From Haliclona indistincta (taxonomy: Eukaryota; Porifera; Demospongiae; Haplosclerida; Chalinidae), in NCBI GenBank assembly GCA_964017065.1, contig OZ024784.1, positions 13,621,152 through 13,685,151 of the forward strand: DNA of 64,000 nt, in the 5' to 3' direction. The notes below the pieces were generated by a model. That model was given only the letters and a program-made list of their open reading frames with translations. It had not been told where the DNA came from and ran no database searches. Shown here piece by piece: positions 10,387 to 22,000 of the stretch; the stretch's first letter is position 1, and the number at the start of each line of letters is the position of its first letter. Position numbers and translations under genes: made by a program.

Positions 10387-13300
10387 GGGTGTCTTCCCAG
10401 CCTCTCATGTGCACATCAGAGAGTGCAATGTAATCAACCCAGGGTTAGTTTAAAAGTTGTTAAAACATTTCGGTCTATTCTGACTCTATTTTCAGCGCCC
10501 ATGAGGTAGTGATGCTCAAGGAAGACCCGATGGCACAGGAGATATGCGATGTTCTACGCGAGTGGTGCAATGCATGGAAGAGGCACTACATGGTAGTAAA
10601 TAATAGCGCTTGCATGTGTAGCCTATAATACTACTGTATTGTGCTCTGTGGTATGCGAGCTGAGTAATTGCCTCATTATTACACTGCTATGTAGTATCGT
10701 GTGTGTACTTACAGTGTTAGAATAATGATTATTGCACAACCTAAACACATTATGGATTACTGAATGGTTGCATGTACATGTAGTTTACTGTAAGTATTCC
10801 CATTGACAATCATGTACTCGTATTGTTGTCTGTTTTCTCAGGAGGGTAAGCGGAAACAGTTTCAAGAGCTCACTGATTTGATGAGAGAGATGTTGGACAA
10901 GCGAAGACAAATACTATCCAAGACTCTCCCGAGAGTGAGTGTATCATTGTCCGTCACAACTATTCTTCACTGTCCAACTCTCTCTCTCTCTCTCTTTCTC
11001 TCTGCTAGGACGAACTGAAAGAGTTGAAGCACAAAGTAGCATCACGTATCGATGATGGAAACAGGTACGCTGTTTATTATACAAATTGCAGCGTGTTTTT
11101 GAAACAGCTCTGAACACGCACGGTCGTTGTTGTTGTGTGACAATTCTCTTGTTCCTCCTTATCTCAGATTCACTGGTCTAGATCTTATTCCTCGTGAGGA
11201 CAGCGGAGAACTGATTGACCCCATGTCATCAGGAGTAATGCATCTCTACAAAGTGGTAAGTATCTAGCCAACTCATCTCTCTCGCTCGCTTATCTTGCTG
11301 TGTCTACAGATGAAGACCATGTCTCAGAGTGTAGAGTCTTCTTCTAGCAGTGTATCACATGTTCCTGGCACAGTGGTTAGCTGCTCACATACAACACGCA
11401 ATATCATACATTTTAGTCACATAATTAACACCTGATAGTGTTGTTATTGTACTATACACACACATGTGCATCCGGTTTCAACTTTGCTTTCTGCTCCAGA
11501 AACACACTAGTCGTATGACACTCGCTCCTTCTGGTCCCAAGAAGGAGGAACATCACATATACATCAAGTTCTCAGCTCTTGCTCTTCCTGTCAATGAACC
11601 TTGCGATCTCTACTTCTTTCTCTATGACGGCCGCCAGTGTAAGGCACTCAGGTAAGGAGACACAAGCTGTAACCCTCTCTCTTGCCTGTCTCACACTTGT
11701 TCTGTTCCTGCAGTGAGCGATACATGATCTGTCTCTCACAGCACTGCCTTCCTAAGAATCCTGACAAAATCGGACAATGTTTTGCTGTATTTACTGTAAG
11801 TGTACATTCTTTACTACTGTCTCTTCCATTTCTTCTCTCTTGAAGGATCTTGACACACAAGATATTCAGAACAAGGATCTCTATCTTGCATGTCAGGTTA
11901 TCAGAGTAGGTGAGTTCGTAATGAAACACTTTAAATTGTAAATTTAATCTGGTTGTTCTCTAGGCAATGATCTCGAGGGCAAGAAGACGGCTGCTCCATT
12001 GAGGAAGCCTCATGGAGCTGGTATATTCTCGTTGCACTCCCTTCTCAACAGCAAAGATCAGCTTCAGGAGGAACAAGAGACACAACTAGACGTCTGCGTG
12101 TAAGTAGCCATGAGTAAATAGTAGCTACAGTAGTGACCTCATTACTGTGAGTATAGTATGCTACAATGTGTTAGTAGCTACAGTAGTGACCTCATTACTG
12201 TGAGTATAGTATGTTAGTAGCTACAGTAGTGACCTCATTACTGTGAGTATAGTATGTTAGTAGCTACAGTAGTGACCTCATTACTGTGAGTATAGTATGT
12301 TAGTAGCTACAGTAGTGACCTCATTACTGTGAGTATAGTATGCTACAATGTGTTAGTAGCTACAGTAGTGACCTCCTTACTGTGAGTATAGTATGTTAGT
12401 AGCTACAGTAGTGACCTCATTACTGTGAGTATAGTATGTTAGTAGCTACAGTAGTGACCTCATTACTGTGAGTATAGTATGCTACAATCTGTTAGTAGCT
12501 ACAGTAGTGACCTCATTACTGTGAGTATAGTATGTTAGTAGCTACAGTAGTGACCTCATTACTGTGAGTATAGTATGTTAGTAGCTACAGTAGTGACCTC
12601 ATTACTGTGAGTATAGTATGCTACAATGTGTTAGTAGCTACAGTAGTGACCTCCTTACTGTGAGTATAGTATGTTAGTAGCTACAGTAGTGACCTCATTA
12701 CTGTGAGTATAGTATGTTAGTAGCTACAGTAGTGACCTCATTACTGTGAGTATAGTATGCTACAATCTGTTAGTAGCTACAGTAGTGACCTCATTACTGT
12801 GAGTATAGTATGTTAGTAGCTACAGTAGTGACCTCATTACTGTGAGTATAGTATGCTACAATCTGTTAGTAGCTACAGTAGTGACCTCATTACTGTGAGT
12901 ATAGTATGTTAGTAGCTACAGTAGTGACCTCATTACTGTGAGTATAGTATGTTAGTAGCTACAGTAGTGACCTCATTACTGTGAGTATAGTATGTTAGTA
13001 GCTACAGTAGTGACCTCATTACTGTGAGTATAGTATGCTACAATGTGTTAGTATTTTCTCATTGCTATGTTCCTTACTTACTACAGAAGTGCCCTCTCTA
13101 TTATCATTGCTAATAATGTGTTTATAGCTCCCTCAATGTTGCATTTGTATTTGTATTGGTCTAATGTTACACATTATTGACCCAAACTGGTGTCATTAGT
13201 GATTTTTGTATGGTCACTGTATGCATGTTTTATTAAATTGAGGAGTGATATTGTTTTTCTGTACTATGCACATTCCAGTTGCCCTCCTGCGGAGTACCAT

Positions 13301-14793
13301 CGGTTGCTAGAGAACATGATCAAGAAGCAAGGCGTCTATCATCAGACTGAGCGGGGCACTGGTGTGTTCATCGGTATAAGAGTGCTCAAGGGACCCTTGT
13401 CAAAGGTGCGGTGGTACAGGGAATGTGTATGACTGCCTGTCTGCCTGTTGTAAAGGTGAAAGAGGAGAATCCACTGCTGTTCAGAAAGTTCACAGCAATA
13501 TGCAAGAAGCTGGCGTTTGCAGAGATCATCAGACCTTGTAAGCAGAGCAGAAAACAGCTTTTTCTAACCTTTCTCTCTCTCCTTCTTCTCTCTCTCTCTC
13601 AGATGATGAACGTCACGATGTCTACCTGACATTACAGCAAGGCCTGTTCTCCAAGGGCAGCAAGAGAGCCGACAAGAATGTTCAAGTTGACGTTGAAGTG
13701 TACTCAGATAATGCACGGTTACCGGTATGTGGTAGAATGTGTAGGTAGCTGTAGCTGTTTTTGTCATGTTTAGAATTGCATTGTTCCTGGTATCGGAGAG
13801 GAAAATGTGAGTATCTATAACTCACTAGTTCACTATCATCAAGCTGCACCTGTGTTCAACGAAACCATCAAGGTGCGGTGGTTTGTCTCACTAACTGATT
13901 GCTATCATCATCATGTGTGTGTGTGTGTAGTTGAATATTCCAGCTGACGCTATGAAGAATACAAGAGTGAGATTCAACATGTATCACAAGTCAACCATCA
14001 TTTGTGAGTCATTCATGTACTTGCAGTACATTATTTCGTTTTACTTTGCATCTCACAGCAAGCAAACTAAGCAAGTCAGAGCCATTTGCTCAGGCTCACC
14101 TCAAGCTAATGAAGGCAGATGACACGACGGTTGAAGACGGGGAACACAATCTATTTGTATACAATGTGAGACTGCACTCATTGGACCTGTGTGTGTCAAT
14201 AATGAGTGCATTGTTCCAGTACAAGGACATGATAAAGAATCCTTCACGACTACAATCGTTGCCTGATCGAAGCTCTGGTTCATTGTCGGCTTCTCCCCCT
14301 GAGTTCCTACATCTCAGAGACACTTTTACTGTAGTCACTAGAATATGCTCTACCAAACTCACACAGAATGGTTCGTGCTATGTGCTACATTGTTATTATA
14401 ACATGACACTGTTTACTTTAGCTGATCTTCATGGATTGCTTCATTGGAGAACCAATGAGAAGAGGCTACCTCTTATCCTGAAGGGACTACAAAGTATTGG
14501 CGGAGACGAGATAGTGAAAGTAAGAAAACAGGAATGTGCTTGAATAGATGTGTGTGTGGAATATACAGCCATCCTGTGACATCACTGTATTTTTCTTTTC
14601 CAGTTTTTAGCGGACACATTCAATGCGTTGTTTTCGATCATCGAAGAGAAGAAAGACGAATTTGGTGACCTAGTCTTTGAAGCACTGGTGTTTATCATTG
14701 GACTGCTTGCTGTCGAAAAATATGAGAACTTTCGTCCAGTACTTGACACCTACTGTGACCATCACTTTAATGCTGCTTCTGTCCACTTGTTAG

Positions 14794-14844
<51 letters not shown>

Positions 14845-16035
14845 CATTGTCTCATTCTGCCTATTTCATTCAATTTTTTTGACTAGGTTTCTGATGAGGA
14901 AGATGAAGTATGTTTTTGAGCAAGTTGTTGTGATGAATGGGACAAGAAAGTTGAGCACGCAAACCATCGGCAAGACTACCAAGGTGAGCACACAAAATAG
15001 TATCAAAAAACCTTGAATAACATTTGCATGTAAATTTTGATGCAATACATGACTCGAAGATTTGTGCTCAGTAGAGTGTTGGTTATACTGATATGCATTG
15101 CTGTAGGCTGCAGAGTTTCTGTTCAAGTTCACAATGCGATCAAGACTTCTTCATGATGAGTAAGTATGCTGTTAGCTCCAAGGCTTGCTTGCATCCCTCT
15201 TATCAGAGCTACACAAGGGAAAGGAAATGAGCAGTTTCTAGCTGCACTGAGAGACTTGCTTGCTACTACATGTAACATGATGAGCATGGACTGTCCTGAA
15301 GGAGAACTTGTTGCTCCTAAAGCTGTGAGTCACCCTTGGGACACTGACTATAGAACATTCTCACCAATTTCTACAGCAAGCACAAGCAATGCAGTTCCTT
15401 CCTCAAATATTTCCACTGCTGCTCTCTGCAATGAGTATTAAGTCACTAGCGTAAGTTTCTGCACTTGTCTTGGTAGTCCTTTGTTGCTTTTATGTGTGCT
15501 CGATGGTGCTCTTGTTACAGAGAGATTGTTGCTGACTTTTTACTGATGATCAAGGAGACCAAGTTGAAAGTGTACAAGTGTCAGTTTCTCTTCTCGGTAG
15601 TCTCCAGCGACCTCTTCACTCAGAAAGGTCAGCAGAATATTCACCTTTCCACTCACTCGCTCATTTGACATTCTTTCTACTAGAATCTCGAGTCGTGCTG
15701 TTGCCGTCGATTCTTCGTCATCTCCGATATCACATCAGCAAACGCGATGACTCACTCGACAAGTCACTGGACATTCTCGGAAACATGCTCACTCACATGC
15801 GAGCTCAGAGTCTGGTGAGTGTCTGAAGAAGATGACTATCTCTCTCTCTAACCTGCTGATCACTGGCTGTCTGCTTTCTGTGTTGTTTATTTGTTTATGT
15901 TCATGGTTATTGCGTTATCATCGTCTGTGATGTCGTGAAACCAGTGGTCACTATCTGTACACACTTTCATGAGACCCACTGGTTTCTTTTTTCTGTATTG
16001 ATTTTACCTCCTCTCTCTATTTCTCTCTCTCTCTC

Positions 16036-16094
<59 letters not shown>

Positions 16095-19000
16095 CCAGGA
16101 GTCACGGCAGCGTGATGTCAACGTGCTAGTGAAGATGATGCTGCAAGCGTTGTTGGAATGTTTCTCAGAGCTACACACTGTGACCAGAGACAGAGATAAG
16201 GATAAACTACATCCTCATCTTGTGAGTCATACTGTGCTGGGTGATCATAATCTTATTTCTCTCTTTCCTAGGGAGTGTGTGTCTCTAACCTGATGGCTCT
16301 CACTGAGCTGATGACTCCCTGGCACCTTAACATGCTCATGAATGAATGTGAGGTCAAGGAAGACAAAGAGGCAAGCTATTATAATGTGCTCAAAATTTAG
16401 CGATTTTACAAAATCTTTGAATTGGCGAGTACTAATTTTAGCGTTTCCTTATAATTTAATACAATTTTGTGTGTACTATTTTTATCAATTATGATGTCAT
16501 TGCTAAAATTTGCTAAAATTAGTACCCGCTAATACATTAAGGTATTAGTGTGATGTGTGATGCAGCGTATGAGTATTATTTGTTGTTTGTTGTAGGAATT
16601 TATACACTTCACGTTTCACGCATACTCTGAGCTGATATCATTAAACCATCTCTATCCTACTGACTGGTCTGCACTACGCCTGCTACACAACAAGTGAGTG
16701 ATGGCTGCCGGCGATGTCTCTCCAATAACTCTGTCTCTGTAGTGTCATGCTCAACGCCACTCAACAGCTTGCTCAGATATTGCAGGACGAATTTCTAGGA
16801 GATGATGACTCCGTTGTTTTCTTTAACTCTAATGTTAGCATTCAATATTTTTATATTGTCTTCACTTGTTTTTATGTTATCAGCTGTGGGAGAAGTTTTT
16901 CCAGTTAGGTGTTGATTTCTGCTGTCAGCCCTCACTCCAGCTAGAGAAACTGAGTGAGCTGAAGCGTAGCAAAGTGTTGAACCAGTATGGTGACATGAGG
17001 GTCACCATGAACAAACTGCTGCTGGACAAGTGGTCTAAACTAGGTGAGAGATGAGAATGCACTGTTGACTGAGCTGTTGCTTTGTGTTTGTATAGGGAGC
17101 TTCCAGTCTCGATTTGTTCCTCACATGATCGGTCCATTCCTGCGTCTCAGCTTGATACCTCACAGTGGTGAGTAGTGCCTTTCATCTCATGAACTACTGC
17201 ACGTATCTTTACTGCTTTCAGGTCTGCGCAGAGCCACGGTTCCCGTGTTCTTTGACATGATGGAGTATGAATGGAAGTTCAAGAAGAGCTTTCACTTGGT
17301 GACTACACTACTACATTGTTTGTATGTTAATGTTCACTTACTATCTACAGATGGAGACAGAAATGATCGACAAACTCGATCTGTATGTGAGCGATGGAAT
17401 GGGAGATGCAAATTATCGCCTTTTCTTACACCAAACGTAAACACAGTGCATGTCACACACACACCATAGATAGTGCACACACACACACACCTTTCAGTAT
17501 GTGTATCAAACTCCTTTTTAGTATGTAAATACTCTAATTCTGCATTACAAATACCAGCCAGTACTACTGTTGTACATGTACATGTCTGTGTATCTTAGAT
17601 TGACAGACAAGTTGACTGAGCGGTGTAAAGGTCAACCAATGGAAGAGAGTGGGTTACACTTCATTGACTCTCTAGCTGAGCTACTGAGGAGGCTGCTGGA
17701 CTATCGTGCTGTGCCTCATGGAGATGAGTACAGGGACCTGCACATGCATGTGGTCTTTAACCTGCTGGTGAGAACACGTCTTACTGTCGTCTGTGTAACA
17801 ATCATAATGTTGTTGTGTTTCAGAATTTTTACAAGTCAATTGGTAGAGAACAGATATATTTCAGGTCAGTACTAGCCACTACATGTATTTCTGCTCTACC
17901 TCTATCCTCCATTCTTCACTCTACAGATATATCTATCGTTTAGCTGAACTGCACAAGCAAACTGGTAACTACGTCGAAGCTGCCTTCACTCTTCTGCTTC
18001 ATGCTCAGCTGCTGCAGGTAAACAACTCTTTATCCTCTTCCACTGTCCTCTTCATCATTTTTTCATAACCTATCTATCACCCACTCTCTTTGTTTTAGTG
18101 GAGCTCCAGGTTTTTAGGAGGTGAAGGTACTACTTACCCTCGTCAGTCTGCTAGTGATAGGAAGATGGCTCTCTACACTGATGTAATAAACTACTTTGAT
18201 CAAGGAAAGGTTGGCAGTCAATGAATGTTGCTACATAACCCATGTACGAACAAATTCACTCTTATGGTTTGTAGCAGGAGCCCATAAGAGGAAGGAGCGT
18301 TCAGCCGCGATTTAGCCAAACGTAAACTCCGCCGCACGCAGGCGCTTGTTGCTGACGTTTTGCCGTTTACAGCACATGCATGTGACCAGAGATTATTAAT
18401 ACTACGTAACCGGGATAAGAAACTGTGGCAATCTTTTGTCACTATGCGCGTTTCGCTTGGAATGACGTAATTTGTTTATACCTTACAGTTGTTATGGTAA
18501 CTACAACGTGCTCTCCGCCGACGGGACAAGTACCATGGCTGCTTCTGAGAGAGATTATAACGATGTAAGAATTGAAAAAGAAAACTAAAGTAGTCGAAAA
18601 TGTGGTTTTGAGTGCGGAGAAAGTACTTCGTCTTCCTTTACCAGTTCTTTTCAGGCGTTCGCCCTTCGCACTGTACAGAATGTAATATGCTTGCGTGATA
18701 GAGCACTCGGTGAGGCTAGCCGTTACTCATGCAAACCATAAAAGTAGAAGATTACAACTATGACATTTACACACACTAACAGTCCAAGTAGCATAAAAAA
18801 CCATTAAAACTTGTACCAAATACGTAGATTTTGCATGGATGTGTTCACAAAAACAGTACTAAAACAGCTTGCTACGCCTCTAACTAACACAAAAAGCAAT
18901 ATTCAGACACAAAATTATGATATTTACATGACCTACTACCAGAACTTTATAGTACACTAGACAAAACAAGTAGAACACATCTCACAAAGCCATGGATGTG

Positions 19001-22000
19001 TTTACAAGCTGTTTTTACATCATACTCGGCCGTTTACCTTGTCTGAGATCCACCCTTGACCATACTGCAGACGAAGAACGTGGCGACTTTAGAGTTACTT
19101 GGTAAAGCTACGCAGAAACGCCTCCTTTCGTTACAAAAGGAAAGAACTATGAGTGTATGTAAGAGTGGAAAAACTGTCAGTAGCTGCACACTCTATTACG
19201 TAAATTCTTTGCGTCATTTTCGAAACCATGGTCGAAACGCGAAACGCGCATGGCCATATATGGGTACACTGTACTCCGCGCAATACATTTTGATTGACAG
19301 TTTCTTATCCCGGTTACGTAGTATTAATAATCTCTGATGTGACGTACAGATGTCCTGTATGCGTTGTAGCCAAACAACACACGTGGGCCACAGCCTACTT
19401 GTAAAAGGAGTACATGAGTTTACATATGACGTTGACCTGTTTGTAGTGAGCACAAAATTGTGTACTTGTTAACATGTATATTAACCACACAATTTGTGGA
19501 ACAGCACTGAAGTCTTGACAGCGGAACCAAATTGGTCCAAGAGAAAAGTTAAAGAGGCACTCTACATTAAGACAACTAAAAACACATTAATTCTCGACCA
19601 AGGATACATACTAGACAATGTTTGGTAGCTCTCATCTCATAGCATTTAAGATCTTTGTGTTGTTTTTTGCTTGTTGAGTATGATTATAGTGTTCATTGTG
19701 TACTTGTTTACACCTTACTAGTTTAACCCCTCATTATTTTACAACTAAACATAACCTTTCACATGAATGCCTCATGGTTTTCCACATGTAGAATTACTAT
19801 TTAAACCTTAACATCTGTTATAACTGATGTTAAGGTTCCTCTTTACCACTCTTTCGTGAGGACGCATCATCACAAATCCTCCTTTAAACACTCCGTGGTG
19901 TCCATTTGGAACAAAGTGCCCAATGACCTTATTAATCCTCTTATCTCCACGAGCTCTTTCAAGCGCTCACTCTGGCAATACGTCGCTAAAACTGCTTGAA
20001 CCTTGTTTTTATTTTCTTGCTTTGTAGGTTTTTTTCTTGTGTATTTGTTTTGTTTTGCTGTTGTTTATTTATTAGGCTGGCCTTTATAATAGCTTTGCTA
20101 GTTGGTCTTTGCCTGTATGCTCTTGTCTTAGCATCAAACATTAAAAAAAACAAAAAAAAACAAAAAAAAAACAAAAAAAAAACAAAAAAAAAAAAAACTG
20201 ATGATGATCCAGGTTGGGATCAAAACGTTTTAGCTAGATCATTGTTTCATATGCTGCGGCAATAAAGCTCACTACTAAACCCGATAATGTCTAGTCGAAG
20301 CAGCAACGCTCTTAGTTATCATAAATTTGCTATAGATTATAATAGCCTGTCTATGACTGTTTACATTATGTAGTCAATAGTATCTTTGTCACTCATACAT
20401 TGTACTTTCATTTTTATTGTTGTGATGTGCTATGTTTATTTCTCAGTTATGGGAGTGTGGTATTGAACATTGCAAGGAGATTGCCAGTCAACTCGAAACA
20501 CACTTTCTTTATGAAAAACTCGCCAAAATACATGTATGCCGCTGTATACCACTTCCATGTGTCTCAACTCACTCTCTCTCTCTCTCTCTCTCACTAGCAA
20601 ACCATCTCTAGGTTCTACACCAGTATACTCCGAGATGTGAGAGCAGAGCCCATGTACTTTAGAGTCGGTTTCTACGGTGGTTTTCCTCCATTCCTTAAGG
20701 TTCTTTCCATTATAAATCAACACTATATATTTGCATTTGTACATTAAAATGTTGTACCCTTTCGTGTGTGCATAACTCTAGTCTCTAACTCTAGAACAAA
20801 GTGTTTGTGTTCCGTGGTAATGAGTTTGAGAAGCTACCTGATTTCAATGCTCGTCTGTCAGTAACCCACCCTCAGGCAAAGGTATGTGTTTTGTGTCTCA
20901 AGAATTAATAATAATTTCGTTACGTAGCAACTGAAAACACTTGAGCTGCCAGGACTAGACATCATGGAGTCAGACGAGCAATGTATGTATATCACCATAC
21001 AACTACACATACCAACCTTGACCTACCATAAAATGTCCTCTGCAGATATTCAGTGCTGTTCAGTTGAACCTTTGCCTGAACCGAATTTTATTAAAAAGTT
21101 CGAAGGGAAGGAAGTAGCGGATGAGATCACGAGATTCTATCACACCAACAATGTGAAACAGTTTGTTCTCAAGAGACCTTTCCATTTGGGCAAGAAGGAC
21201 AAGACAAATGAATACAAGGTAGGAAGGGAATGTGGGGATTTTTGAAAACCTGACCACAATGCGATTTCATATGAAGTGTGAACTTTATGTATTCATGTAT
21301 TCTTGATCCTGCCTTCTTCTTTCAGACACTTCACATTGAACGCACAGTGTACACAACAGAGTACAAGTTCCCTGGTATCCTGAGATGGTTTGAGGTAGTG
21401 GACACTGATGTGGTGAGCACTCATTACTAGTGTACTGTATAAGTAGTGTGCTTTAATTATTTGTCTATGATTGATTATCACCACTCTACTGGTTACTGGT
21501 ATTTTTGTTTTCTCTAGTCTGTGATGAATCCAGTACAGAATGGAGCTGAACTGATCCAGGACAACATCACTCAGCTCAAGACCATCATCAACCGAGTCAG
21601 ATCCGAGCGGCAGAACACGAACCCTCTTACCATGAAGCTCAACGGTACCTTGGACGCTGCAGTGAATGGTGGAGTTAGCAAATTTGAAGTGAGTCAGTAC
21701 AGCTTCGAGGATGTGCTTTATCAGTGCTTCCACAGGTGTTCTTTACCCATGAATATCTTGGTGAATATCCTGACTTCAAACCAGATATTCCTAAACTAAG
21801 AGAACTTATGGAGGAACTGGTAATTCATTCATTTTCTCTTTATTCCTCTGACTCTCCATTGACTAGCTCTGTCACACACCTTTACAACTGTCTTTTTCTT
21901 ACAGGGTAGAGTACTCACTGATGGAATTGCTCTTCACACTGAGGTGTGCCCTGAGACTATGAAGGCACTTCACGAGAGAATGGAAGAACTGCTGCCTGAG

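Noticed and set aside
10165..10509. ORFs with long Leu-Ser or Arg-Glu runs (also near 14628, 15935, 49254)
   Set aside because: They are translations of (CT)n microsatellites in introns next to real exons.
12119..13052. Regular repeats resembling a CRISPR array
   Set aside because: Units are directly adjacent, with no unique spacers; it is a minisatellite within an intron of an animal gene. The same holds for 61140-61507.
19996..20265. Lysine-rich ORF and its antisense phenylalanine-rich partner
   Set aside because: They read through the A-rich tail of a LINE fragment.
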